From NCBI GenBank assembly GCA_021732995.1, contig JAKFWA010000118.1:62001-126000 (forward strand): a DNA stretch of 64,000 nucleotides, read 5' to 3'. This DNA is from Planctomycetaceae bacterium (GTDB lineage Bacteria > Planctomycetota > Planctomycetia > Planctomycetales > Planctomycetaceae). Position 1 is the first letter of the stretch, and every line of letters begins with the position of its first letter. A model generated the notes under the pieces. The model was not told where the DNA came from and made no database searches. It saw only the letters and a list, made by a program, of their open reading frames with translations. Made by a program: the position numbers and the translations under genes. Below are positions 26,606-35,913 of the stretch, piece by piece.

Positions 26606-27637
26606 ATGAAAGCTGTGCAGTTAGAGCGTCCGGAAGCGTTTCGATTCATTGATGTTCCCGAGCCGAACGAACCCGGACCGGGCGACGCTGTCGTTCAGGT
26701 TCACTCGGTGGGCATCTGCGGGACTGACTACAGCGGCTTTCTCGGCAAGATGCCCTTCTTCAGCTACCCCCGAATTCCGGGACACGAGCTCGGAGTTGAG
26801 GTCGTCGCGGTCGGAGCCGGCGTGACGAACGTGAAAGCCGGTGATCGCTGTTCGGTCGAGCCTTATATCAACTGCCAGAAGTGCTACTCGTGCCAGCGCG
26901 GTCATACGAATTGCTGCGAGCATCATCAGACGCTGGGCGTGCATTGCGACGGTGGCTTGCGTCGCCTGTTCACGGTGCCCGCGCGCAAGTTGCACCTGGC
27001 TCCGAAGCTGTCATTCGCCCAGGGAGCGCTCGTCGAGACCCTGGCGATTGGTTGCCATGCGGTTGATCGCGGTAATCCCAAAGCGGGCGAAAACATCCTG
27101 GTGATTGGCGCCGGCCCGATCGGTTTGAGTGTCGTGGAATTCGCGAAGCTCTCGGGCGCTCGCACCATTGTGATGGACATGAACGACGCCCGCCTCGGAT
27201 TCGTCCGCGAACGCATGGGAGTGCCTGACACCATCACCGCCACAGGCGACGGTTCTGAATTAGCGCGGCTCACCGAACTGACCGACGGCAAGCTCTGTGA
27301 TGTCGTGGTTGACGCGACGGGCAGCAACAAGTCCATGTCGGGATCGCTCGGTTATTGTGCCTTTGCCGGGCGACTGGTTTACGTGGGCATCACGCAAGCC
27401 GATCTGCAGTTCCCTCATGCTCCGATCATGCACCGTCGCGAATTGACATTGCTGGCGAGTCGCAACGCGCTCTCCAAGGACTTCGGCCGCATCGTCCGTT
27501 TGATTGAAGAGGGCAAGATCGATACCCAACCGTGGATCACTCACACAACACCGTTCGACAACATGATCGCCGAGTTCCCCAAATGGCTTCGCCCCGAAAC
27601 GGGAGTCATCAAGGCGGTTGTGGACTTGGACCAGTAG
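26606..27637 (+). CDS. Zinc-dependent medium-chain alcohol/polyol dehydrogenase
   Basis: 343 residues, the typical length. Catalytic-zinc residues are in VGICGTDYS and PGHELGVEVV. The structural-zinc Cys cluster is complete: NCQKCYSCQRGHTNCC. The Rossmann motif is VIGAGPIGLSVVEFAK, followed by MDMND, where Asp suggests a preference for NAD. It is closest in outline to sorbitol/threonine-type dehydrogenases; the substrate cannot be fixed. No signal peptide, so it is cytoplasmic. It is convergent with a PfkB sugar kinase, and the pair may process the same sugar. Confidence 0.9.
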   Translation: MKAVQLERPEAFRFIDVPEPNEPGPGDAVVQVHSVGICGTDYSGFLGKMPFFSYPRIPGHELGVEVVAVGAGVTNVKAGDRCSVEPYINCQKCYSCQRGHTNCCEHHQTLGVHCDGGLRRLFTVPARKLHLAPKLSFAQGALVETLAIGCHAVDRGNPKAGENILVIGAGPIGLSVVEFAKLSGARTIVMDMNDARLGFVRERMGVPDTITATGDGSELARLTELTDGKLCDVVVDATGSNKSMSGSLGYCAFAGRLVYVGITQADLQFPHAPIMHRRELTLLASRNALSKDFGRIVRLIEEGKIDTQPWITHTTPFDNMIAEFPKWLRPETGVIKAVVDLDQ

Positions 27638-27682
27638 TGCCGTCGCGATTTTATTGAGACGGAAGCCGAAGTCTGTCAGCCC

Positions 27683-28612
27683 TCACAGCTCTTCGATCAG
27701 ACACTGTTCCGCGAAGGCCTGCGCGGCTTCTCTGCTGATTCGGGCTGGTAGCAGCGAAGTGGCATTCTGCGCTGCAGCTCCGAGCCCGAACCGCACAGAT
27801 TCGAGAATGCTCAGCCCATCGGCGATTCCACTGGCGATTCCCGCTGCGACGCAATCGCCGCAGCCGATCGGGTTGATGACGTTCACGTTCACAGGATGAA
27901 CTCGCCACGCGTGATCGGCGTTCGCAATGAGTGTCGGGTTTGGTCCGTCAGTGATCACGACCCATTGTGCACCGCGAGCAACCAGCTCTCGCATGCCGAT
28001 GATCAATTCGTCGGTCGTTGTCAGTTTGCGACCGAGCGTTTGCGCCAGCTCCGCGCGATTCGGCTTCACGACGAGCGGCCTGCTTGCGAGGGCCGCGGAC
28101 AATTCGGCTCCGCGAATGTCGAGCACCGCATCAACGGGCTTCGCACTCAACAACTCGTGAAACAAGCTGGAACGAACGCCGCGCGGCAATGAGCCCAAAC
28201 ACACGACGACAGAACAGTTTTGAACTTGCTCCCGGTAACAGTCCACGAACCTGTCCACGTCAGCCGTCTGCAGCTCTGCCGCGTTCTCGACCAGTTCTGT
28301 GGTTTGCTGTTGGTGTCCGTCCAGAATCGTGGTGCAAACGCGCGTCAGGCCGCTGGTCTCAATCCACCGGGCTGGCAGTTGCAGGGCCGTGATTTCGTTC
28401 TGAATCTCCCGGCCGGACCAGCCCGCTACCGTTGAGAGCAACCGCGCCGGCGCGCCGAGTCGATGCAATGCCATCCCGACATTGATTACTTTACCCGACG
28501 CACACCAGGACACTTGGCGTGCGCGATTCACCTCGCCCAGCGTGAGGCGATCGAGTTGAACGATCTGCTGCCAGGCAGGACTCAATCCAACGGCCAGAAT
28601 CTGACGACGCAC
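27683..28612 (-). CDS. PfkB-family hexose/1-phosphofructokinase-like kinase
   Basis: 309 residues from a GTG at 28612 with GGGGAGA just upstream, the normal length of 1-phosphofructokinase/tagatose-6-phosphate kinase relatives; a longer reading to 28678 has no such site. Substrate-side signature: CASGKVINVGMALHRLG. Catalytic signature: INPIGCGDCVAAGIASGIADG with the base Asp in GCGD. The N-terminal LAVGLSPAWQQIVQLDRL fits the LacC/FruK group, where TLNPALD is more usual. It phosphorylates a sugar or sugar phosphate with ATP. It is divergent from folD with 77 bases between starts. Confidence 0.88.
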   Translation of the reverse strand: MRRQILAVGLSPAWQQIVQLDRLTLGEVNRARQVSWCASGKVINVGMALHRLGAPARLLSTVAGWSGREIQNEITALQLPARWIETSGLTRVCTTILDGHQQQTTELVENAAELQTADVDRFVDCYREQVQNCSVVVCLGSLPRGVRSSLFHELLSAKPVDAVLDIRGAELSAALASRPLVVKPNRAELAQTLGRKLTTTDELIIGMRELVARGAQWVVITDGPNPTLIANADHAWRVHPVNVNVINPIGCGDCVAAGIASGIADGLSILESVRFGLGAAAQNATSLLPARISREAAQAFAEQCLIEEL

Positions 28613-28689
28613 CTTGGTCTCCCCATTGAATTCATCAAGTTGATCCACCTCGGATCGTGACTCGGAACATAGCAACACGGACTTACTTC

Positions 28690-29574
28690 ATGTCGGCACG
28701 CATCATTGATGGCAAGCAGGTCGCAGCTCAGCTACGAGAACAGATCGCGGCAGAAGTCGCTCAGTTTCAGGCCGAAAGCGGCGTTACTCCACACCTTGTC
28801 GCAGTTCTGGTCGGCGGCGACCCGGCCAGCGCGGTGTATGTTCGCAACAAGCAGAACGCCTGCTCTAAAGCCGGTTTTCGCAGCACGCTGCACAAGTTAC
28901 CCGCCGAAACCACACAGGCCGAGTTGCTGAAGCTCGTGCTGGATCTCAACAACGATCCCGACGTGCATGGCATCCTCGTACAACTGCCATTGCCCGAACA
29001 GATCAACGAACAAGCCATTCTGGATGCAGTGACTCCGCTGAAAGACGTCGATTGCTTCCATGCTGAGAATGTCGGCTTGATGGTTCAGGGGCGCCCGCGC
29101 TATCTGCCATGCACACCACACGGTGTCCAGCAACTTTTGATCGCGTCTGGGACAGTGGTTGCCGGTGCCCACGCTGTCGTGCTGGGACGCAGCGAAATCG
29201 TCGGCAAGCCCATGGCGATGATGCTCGTCCAACGTGGAGCCGCCGCTAACGCCACCGTCACCATCTGCCATAGCAAGACGAAGGATTTGGCCGGTCTCTG
29301 TCGCCAGGCCGACATCGTCATTGCCGCGATCGGCCAACCAAAGTTCGTCACCGCAGACATGGTGAAACCGGGCGCCGTGGTGATTGATGTGGGCATCAAT
29401 CGAGTCGGCGATCAGCTCGTCGGCGACGTCGATTACGGCCCCGTCAGCGAAGTAGCGTCCGCTATCACTCCCGTCCCCGGCGGCGTGGGCCCCATGACCA
29501 TCGCGATGCTCCTGAAGAACACGCTCACCGCTGCCCGAATCCTGACGAAAATGTCCGGAATCGCTGGACGCTGA
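28690..29574 (+). CDS. folD: Bifunctional methylenetetrahydrofolate dehydrogenase/cyclohydrolase FolD
   Basis: 294 residues from the ATG at 28690 (MSARIIDGKQVAAQLRE). Family motifs are present: VLVGGDPASAVYVRNKQNAC with the catalytic Tyr-x3-Lys, GILVQLPLPEQINE, and the C-terminal PVPGGVGPMTIAMLLKNT. GRSEIVGKPMAMMLVQRG is the NADP-binding loop. It interconverts 5,10-methylene-, methenyl- and 10-formyl-tetrahydrofolate in one-carbon metabolism. The length is standard. It is a single housekeeping gene between unrelated neighbours. Confidence 0.97.
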   Translation: MSARIIDGKQVAAQLREQIAAEVAQFQAESGVTPHLVAVLVGGDPASAVYVRNKQNACSKAGFRSTLHKLPAETTQAELLKLVLDLNNDPDVHGILVQLPLPEQINEQAILDAVTPLKDVDCFHAENVGLMVQGRPRYLPCTPHGVQQLLIASGTVVAGAHAVVLGRSEIVGKPMAMMLVQRGAAANATVTICHSKTKDLAGLCRQADIVIAAIGQPKFVTADMVKPGAVVIDVGINRVGDQLVGDVDYGPVSEVASAITPVPGGVGPMTIAMLLKNTLTAARILTKMSGIAGR

Positions 29575-29687
29575 GTGCGTCTCCTCCCTACTTTTGACAT
29601 TGATGAATGTTCATAAAGTCGCGAGGCGTCGCAGCAACTTCGCCGCGTCTCGCGTGAATTTGGTGATCAGCAAAGACAGACTATTTC

Positions 29688-32600
29688 ATGCATTTGGGAC
29701 ACTGGTTGACGGCGTTGTGCACGGTCTCTCCGAAGCGTTCTGGATCAGGAGTCCTTCTCCGCAGGCAGCGTCAAGCAATGGCCGCACCCGCTGAACGCTT
29801 TGAACCACGCTTAGTGCTGTCCGCGCCGAATCCATTCAGTCTCAACAGCCTGGACGGTATGAACGGGTTCAAGCTGAATGGCTTGGGCGTTCGTGCTGAA
29901 GCGGGCTACTCGATTTCCGATGCCGGCGATGTAAACGGGGACGGGTTTGGCGACGTCATCATTGGCGCGCCCGGTTCGTCCTTCCTGCCGCCCGAGACTC
30001 CGGGTGACGCCTATGTGGTCTTCGGAAAAGCTTCTGGCATTCCCGCAGAGATCGAGTTGAGCCAGCTCAACGGCACCGATGGATTTCGACTCGCTGGCAT
30101 TGACGCGGATGATGAATGCGGCCGGTCCGTTTCTGGAGCGGGCGATATCAACGGAGACGGCATTGATGACGTGATTGTGGGAGCCGTTCATGCGAACCCC
30201 AACGGAAGCAGCTCAGGTGAAAGCTACGTTGTGTTCGGGAAGCGCGGGGCATTCGCCGCGTCCATTGATTTAAGCACGCTCAATGGACGAGATGGGTTTC
30301 GATTGGAAGGCATTTCCAGCGGCGACGCGACGGGCCGAGCAGTCTCGAACGCGGGCGACGTGAATGGTGATGGTTTCGATGACCTGATCATAGGGGCACA
30401 CTACGCCAATATCGACAATCAAGGTGATGTGGGCGAGGTCTACATCGTCTTCGGTAAACCAGACGGTTTCGACGCAGTCATCAATTTCAGATCCTTGAAT
30501 GGTGTAACTGGTTTTCGACTGCAAGGAGTTGGTCTTGGAGATCACACCGGTAACTCCGTTTCCAATGCAGGGGACGTGAATGGTGACGGTTTCGGTGATG
30601 TAATTATCGGGGCCACGCAGGCTGGTCAGGGAAGCAGTGGGGAAGACCTGAATCTTCCCGGCAAGAGCTATGTTGTGTTTGGCAAGTCGAATGGATTTGC
30701 AGCGACTGTTGATCTCGACACATTGGATGGTGCAACTGGTTTTCGGCTGGATGGATTTCATGCCCATGATCGGCTCGGCCAATCTGTTTCGGGCGCTGGA
30801 GATATCAATGGAGACGGCTTTGACGACGTGATTATTGGCGCCCAGTACGCCGAGCCGAATGGGCAGAGGTCGGGTGAAAGCTATGTCGTTTTCGGCAAGG
30901 CGCGTAGCTTTGCAGACGCGATCGATGTCAATGCTTTGAATGGCACTGATGGATTCCAAATCGAAGGGAGTGATGCGTTTCATCAGCTAGGAGTTTCGGT
31001 TTCTGCAGCCGGCGATGTGAATGCGGATGGCTTCGATGATCTGATTGTGGGAGCGCACAATGCTCCGTTTAATGGGCTTAGTCGCGCTGGTTTGAGCTAC
31101 ATCCTGTTCGGGAAGACGTCAGGCTTTGGGGCGGTCTTCGATCTCGGCACGTTGAATGGTTTGAACGGTTTTCAGGTCGGTGGCATTGACGCCGACGATG
31201 TTTCAGGAAGAACCGTGTCGACCGCCGGCGATATCAACGGAGACGGCTTTGACGATGTCCTCATCGGTGCGACCGACGCTGACGCCGGAGCCGAAGACAC
31301 CCACGACGGTGAAGGCTATGTGGTCTTCGGGGGAAACTTCACCGGCGGGGCCGAAACTCAAGTAGGTGGTTCAACTGCTGACACCCTGACAGCAACGCTG
31401 GGTGCAAATGCCGTTGATATTCTCGTCGGCGGTTTGGGTAATGATACTCTCGTAAGTGATGGTGGATCGGACGTATTGCGCGGTGGAACTGGTGATGACA
31501 CGCTCGCGATTCCTGACACGAATTTTTCCAGCACGCGACGATTAGTGGGTGGCCGAGGTGTCGACACACTGCGGTTCGATGGGGCGGGCTTAGCATTGGA
31601 TCTCACCACGATCAGCGACAATCGCATCAGCGAAATTGAAGTCATTGATATTCGCGGCGGCGGCGGCGGCGGCGGCAACACGCTGACGCTGGATTACCAG
31701 GAAGTCATCAATATCAGTGGCGAGTCCAACACATTACTCGTGCGGCGAGACATTAATGATGTCGTCAATAGGGGCTCGGGTTGGACACCTTTTACGCTGG
31801 TAAAGGATGGTGTTCGCTATGATGCCTTCCGCCAAGGCGCCGCTGTATTGCTGCTCACGTCGTTTGATGCGGTGCCGAGTTCGCCTGTCACGGTGCAAGT
31901 GACTCAAGGACGACTGGAGATCGACGACACTTCCAATAGTGCGATCGCTGTGACCGTTCATCAGGAACCAGGTCCGGGACAACTCGTTGTAACGGTGGTC
32001 GACGCGAACGCGGTCACATTTGAGCAACGAGTTTCGGCGGCATCCGTAACCGCTGGAGTGCTTATTCATCTCAACACGGGTAACGACAAGCTTGATCTCT
32101 CAAAGCTGGATCTGATCGCGACCGTTTTTGGTGGCGCTGGAAATGATTCGCTGGAGGGCAGCACCCGAGCAGACGCTCTTCACGGTGAAGATGGAGACGA
32201 CACACTCCGCGGGAACACAGGCAACGATCAGTTGGATGGTGATGTCGGCACTGACCTGCTCGTAGAAAACACCGGAACCATTGCTGCGGCGAATGTCACG
32301 ATTACGAGTATTCAACTGACGATCGTCGACAGTGGGGTCGATTCGCTGTCCGGACTGGAAAGTATCTTCATCTCTGATGGGGGCGGAGCCAGCCGGATTG
32401 ACGCGTCGCTGGCCAGCGCCCCGGTCAATCTGTTCGGCGGTGGCGGAGCGGACACGCTGATTGGCAGCGCTCTCACTGACACGCTCAATGGACAAGGCGG
32501 CGATGACGTTTTGTCGGGGCAAGGCGGAGCGGACCTGCTTGTCGGCGGTGCGGGCACCGATACTCTCAAGGATGCCATTGACCAGAATCTCACGCTGACG

Positions 32601-33974
32601 AATGTCGCCCTGACCGCTTCCGGCAACAGCAAGGCCGCGGTGGTTGATGCCCTGGTCACCATCGAGAAGGCAGACCTGACGGGTGGTGTCAGTCGAAACC
32701 GAATTGATTTGAGCGGTTTCACCGCCAGTCTCGGTGCAACCATCAATGGCGGCGGCCAGAGCGATACTGTGATTGGCTCACCCGGACCGGACTGGATCAC
32801 GACTCTGACCGGCGCCGACTCCGTAGTCGGCCTGGGCGGCTCGGATACGATGTTCACGGGCAGCGGCAACGACACGCTCGACGGCGGAGATGGCAACGAC
32901 AGTCTCAACGGCCAGAACGGAGACGACTCGTTGCTGGGCAACGCGGGCAATGATGTGCTCACCGGCGGCGCTGGAGTGGACACTCTCGCGGGAGGCGCCG
33001 ACAACGACTTCCTCAGCGGGCAAACGGAAGCTGGGCTGCTTAACGGCGGCGCTGGCAACGACACCCTGCAGGGTAATACTGCCAGCGATACGCTCAACGG
33101 CGAGTCAGGTGACGATCGCCTGTATGGCCTGCAGAGCAATGACGACCTGAATGGCGGCGACGGAGCAGACTCGCTCTCAGGCGGTATTGGCAACGATTCT
33201 CTCCGCGGTGGTGCGGGAGCAGATACTCTTTCCGGCGAAGTCGGCAGCGATGTGCTGGATGGAGGCGGCGACTTTGACCGCATCAAGGAATTGTTCGACG
33301 CCAGTTTTATAATTACCGGTATCAACCTGAACTCACCTGGCTTGGGCGTTGATACGTTTACCGCGATTGAGCGCATTCAGCTCGTCGGTGGACCGGGTAG
33401 CAACTTTTTTGATGGTCGTGCCGCGAACGTACCTCTCCTGCTTTCCGGTGCTGCGGGAAACGACACGTTGCTTGGCGGTACGCGCGCAGACGGAATTGAT
33501 GGCGGTGACGGCGACGATGTGCTGCTCGGCGGTGCGGGTGCCGATGTGATCTCCGGTGGCGCTGGCTTCGACTACTGGTGGGAGAAAGCCGACTCCGACT
33601 TTACCGTCAGTGGCGTGACCATTGCCTCGACGGTGACCGGTGCTGAGATCTCTACCGGCATCGAGCGAATCGTCGTGATCGGTGGGGTAGGCAACAACAC
33701 GCTCAACGCGACTGCTTCCAGCCTGCCTGTTGTGCTGATCGGCGGCAAGGGCAATGACAACCTGATCGGCAGTTCGCAGGTTGACGTGCTCACCGGTGGA
33801 AATCGCAATGACGCAACGGTGGTTGGCGGTGACGGTACCGACACTTTGGGTGGTGAAGCCGGTGACAATATCTACGAAGCGGATGTGAACGATACGCTGA
33901 TCGCTGGTCCGGGCAACGACGCCGCGATTCCTGATGTGTTTATACTCTTGCCCGACTGGGTCGATGCGATCTGA
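29688..33974 (+). CDS. Giant extracellular protein with seven FG-GAP repeats and hemolysin-type calcium repeats
   Basis: 1428 residues. The N terminus has no classic signal but ends in ERFEPRLVLSA, close to the LE.R.LLSA-type motif at the start of many exported planctomycete giants. Residues 70-560 hold seven FG-GAP repeats, each with GDVNGDGFDDVIIGA, a calcium-binding beta-propeller of integrin type. From about 560 to 1415 are many GGxGxDxL nonapeptides (GGLGNDTLVSDGG, GGDGNDSLNGQNG), grouped in blocks split by beta spacers. It should be secreted or displayed and rigidified by calcium, possibly for adhesion or a matrix. No enzyme domain was seen. A poly-Gly tract is coded by seven GGC triplets. 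Confidence 0.92.
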   Translation: MHLGHWLTALCTVSPKRSGSGVLLRRQRQAMAAPAERFEPRLVLSAPNPFSLNSLDGMNGFKLNGLGVRAEAGYSISDAGDVNGDGFGDVIIGAPGSSFLPPETPGDAYVVFGKASGIPAEIELSQLNGTDGFRLAGIDADDECGRSVSGAGDINGDGIDDVIVGAVHANPNGSSSGESYVVFGKRGAFAASIDLSTLNGRDGFRLEGISSGDATGRAVSNAGDVNGDGFDDLIIGAHYANIDNQGDVGEVYIVFGKPDGFDAVINFRSLNGVTGFRLQGVGLGDHTGNSVSNAGDVNGDGFGDVIIGATQAGQGSSGEDLNLPGKSYVVFGKSNGFAATVDLDTLDGATGFRLDGFHAHDRLGQSVSGAGDINGDGFDDVIIGAQYAEPNGQRSGESYVVFGKARSFADAIDVNALNGTDGFQIEGSDAFHQLGVSVSAAGDVNADGFDDLIVGAHNAPFNGLSRAGLSYILFGKTSGFGAVFDLGTLNGLNGFQVGGIDADDVSGRTVSTAGDINGDGFDDVLIGATDADAGAEDTHDGEGYVVFGGNFTGGAETQVGGSTADTLTATLGANAVDILVGGLGNDTLVSDGGSDVLRGGTGDDTLAIPDTNFSSTRRLVGGRGVDTLRFDGAGLALDLTTISDNRISEIEVIDIRGGGGGGGNTLTLDYQEVINISGESNTLLVRRDINDVVNRGSGWTPFTLVKDGVRYDAFRQGAAVLLLTSFDAVPSSPVTVQVTQGRLEIDDTSNSAIAVTVHQEPGPGQLVVTVVDANAVTFEQRVSAASVTAGVLIHLNTGNDKLDLSKLDLIATVFGGAGNDSLEGSTRADALHGEDGDDTLRGNTGNDQLDGDVGTDLLVENTGTIAAANVTITSIQLTIVDSGVDSLSGLESIFISDGGGASRIDASLASAPVNLFGGGGADTLIGSALTDTLNGQGGDDVLSGQGGADLLVGGAGTDTLKDAIDQNLTLTNVALTASGNSKAAVVDALVTIEKADLTGGVSRNRIDLSGFTASLGATINGGGQSDTVIGSPGPDWITTLTGADSVVGLGGSDTMFTGSGNDTLDGGDGNDSLNGQNGDDSLLGNAGNDVLTGGAGVDTLAGGADNDFLSGQTEAGLLNGGAGNDTLQGNTASDTLNGESGDDRLYGLQSNDDLNGGDGADSLSGGIGNDSLRGGAGADTLSGEVGSDVLDGGGDFDRIKELFDASFIITGINLNSPGLGVDTFTAIERIQLVGGPGSNFFDGRAANVPLLLSGAAGNDTLLGGTRADGIDGGDGDDVLLGGAGADVISGGAGFDYWWEKADSDFTVSGVTIASTVTGAEISTGIERIVVIGGVGNNTLNATASSLPVVLIGGKGNDNLIGSSQVDVLTGGNRNDATVVGGDGTDTLGGEAGDNIYEADVNDTLIAGPGNDAAIPDVFILLPDWVDAI
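31656..31676 (+). repeat. (GGC)7 microsatellite in the FG-GAP/calcium-repeat gene
   Basis: Seven consecutive GGC codons encode a run of seven Gly residues near residue 660, in a linker after the first calcium-repeat block. Slippage would change Gly number without breaking the frame. Confidence 0.95.
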
Positions 33975-34247
33975 GTACGATTTTGACTTTCGTCTCCGGT
34001 CCACGTTTGCAAGGCACGATTCATACCGTGCTATCCGACATCACTGCACACATTTGTGTTTAATAATGTGACCGGTTCTTAGCGGGAACTGGGCAATCGC
34101 CGGACAGCGAGTGTGATCGCGGCTAGTGCTGGACAACGATACGTGTCGTTTCGCATGACATCGCGATTCGCTGAGTATTGATGTCGGGCCGGGGTGTTGT
34201 CCTGGGTTTCCAGTTCATGCTGGCTCTGTGAACGGCGTGGCTACCGC

Positions 34248-35888
34248 CTACTTCTCCGCTTTCTTCGCGCCAGACGTTACGAACTCGTCGCGGCTCAAGA
34301 CTCCGTCTTCGTTGACATCGAACTTCACGAATCGTTCTGGGGCTTCATCGGGATCCGGCTGGTTGGCGAGAAACTCCTCGCGCGTCAGCTTGCCGTCTTG
34401 GTTCTTGTCCTTGTTATCGAAGAGTTTATTGCGATCGACCTTCGGCTTTGCGGGAGTAGCGGCTGGCTCGACTTTGGCGATTTGAGGTTTTGGTTCCGGG
34501 TGTCTGGCCAGGATGGCTCTCAACTGAGACACCACCTCGGACTGGCTCGCCGCGAGGTTACGTGACTCGAGCGGATCGGTTTCGTAGTCATACAACTCGA
34601 TCTCAGCGGAATCGGCGGGAGCACCGAACTTCTTCCATTCCACCATTCGATAACGCTCAGTGCGAATCGCTCGCCCCAACACTTGCCCCTTGTCGGGAGC
34701 GCTACGCGGATAGACCTGAATTGCGTGGTCTCGAGTTGGCATGGATTCATTTCGGAGCGTTGCAGCGAAGCTCTTACCATCCAGCCCGTTCGGAGCAGCA
34801 ACCTGTATCAATTCGCAGAGCGTCGGGTAGAGATCCGCAGACTCGACCAGCGACTTCGACTTCACGCCAGCCTTCATGCCGGGCGCGGAGACCATGAGCG
34901 GAATGCGCGTCGCCTGCTCGTAATTGGTGTGCTTGCACCACATGCCATGATCGCCCAAGTGCCAACCGTGATCGCCCCACAGGACGATAACGGTGTTCCG
35001 ACCAAAGTCCTGTCGATCGAGTTCGTCCAGCACACGCCCTACCTGCGCATCCATGTAACTAATCGCCGCGTAGTAGCCATGAATCAGGGAACGCTGCAGT
35101 TCGTCGTCCAGGGGGCCGGACTTGGGGACATCGGCATACTGACGGAGTTCTCCACCGAATTGAGGAGCGTAGCTGGGAGCGTCTGCTGGAGGACTGCGAA
35201 GCTCCGCCAACTTGAAAGCCGCGCGGTCATAGAGATCCCAATAGTTTTGCGGCGCCACAAACGGCAGGTGTGGCCTGATGAATCCTACGGCCAAAAAGAA
35301 CGGCTGCCGAGGAGTTGTCCTGGCGGCTTGCAGGCGACGAATGGCTTCGTCAGCGACAGCCCCGTCGGCGTAGGAACCATCGGCGACGTCCGCTGCTTCG
35401 AACGCGGCACCTCGCTCAGAACCCTGCGGCCTAGCATTCGCGGCCGCGTAGGTCGGCGCGCTGGGTTTCCACGAAGGGACGCTCCATGACGCAGCATCGT
35501 CAGTATTCCCGTGCCCGACATGGAAGATCTTGCCGAGCCCTGCAGTGTGCCACCCCTGCTGCTTGAAAAATTGAGGCAGAGTTATCCGGTCCGGTTCGGC
35601 TTTGCGAAAATTCTTCGCGAGGTCATAGATCCCCAGCGATTGCGGTCGCAGTCCAACCAGCAGTGCGTTGCGTGAAGGCGAGCACACTGCCTGGTTGCAG
35701 TAAGCCCGCTCAAACAACACGGATCGCGCAGCCAATCGATCGATGTTCGGCGACTTGACCAGCTTGTCGCCGTAACAGCCGAGATACGGCTTCAAATCAT
35801 CCACGCAGATGAGCAGTACATTGGGCTTGTCAGCGGCGTGGATTGAACTGGCAACTGTCAGTAACAGAAGCGTCAACAGCATCTTCAT
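34248..35888 (-). CDS. Sulfatase (iduronate-2-sulfatase type) with C-terminal EF-hands
   Basis: 546 residues from the ATG at 35888, which opens the signal peptide MKMLLTLLLLTVASSIHAAD. KPNVLLICVDDLKPYLGCYG has the metal-binding Asp pair. The active-site signature CSPSR at 69-73 needs conversion of Cys69 to formylglycine. The layout AVGFIRPHLPFVAP matches iduronate-2-sulfatase-like enzymes, which remove sulfate from polysaccharides. The last 60 residues carry two EF-hand loops (DKNQDGKLTREEF and DVNEDGVLSRDEF). It starts 25 bases after the next sulfatase's stop, so the two are likely one operon. Confidence 0.93.
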   Translation of the reverse strand: MKMLLTLLLLTVASSIHAADKPNVLLICVDDLKPYLGCYGDKLVKSPNIDRLAARSVLFERAYCNQAVCSPSRNALLVGLRPQSLGIYDLAKNFRKAEPDRITLPQFFKQQGWHTAGLGKIFHVGHGNTDDAASWSVPSWKPSAPTYAAANARPQGSERGAAFEAADVADGSYADGAVADEAIRRLQAARTTPRQPFFLAVGFIRPHLPFVAPQNYWDLYDRAAFKLAELRSPPADAPSYAPQFGGELRQYADVPKSGPLDDELQRSLIHGYYAAISYMDAQVGRVLDELDRQDFGRNTVIVLWGDHGWHLGDHGMWCKHTNYEQATRIPLMVSAPGMKAGVKSKSLVESADLYPTLCELIQVAAPNGLDGKSFAATLRNESMPTRDHAIQVYPRSAPDKGQVLGRAIRTERYRMVEWKKFGAPADSAEIELYDYETDPLESRNLAASQSEVVSQLRAILARHPEPKPQIAKVEPAATPAKPKVDRNKLFDNKDKNQDGKLTREEFLANQPDPDEAPERFVKFDVNEDGVLSRDEFVTSGAKKAEK

Positions 35889-35913
35889 GGGAGCGTCTCT
35901 CGGAGCGAGGAGT

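Noticed and set aside
29594-29599. TTGACA box before the giant repeat gene
   Set aside because: No matching -10 at proper spacing (TAAAGT is only 14 bases away), so not called as a promoter.
29900-31350. Regular DNA repeats that could suggest a CRISPR array
   Set aside because: The repeats keep frame, encode FG-GAP repeats of about 65 residues and vary in sequence; not direct repeats with spacers.
32312-33376. Leftward Pro/Ser-rich open frame of about 354 codons
   Set aside because: It mirrors the repeated GGxGxD codons of the calcium-repeat gene and has no independent support.
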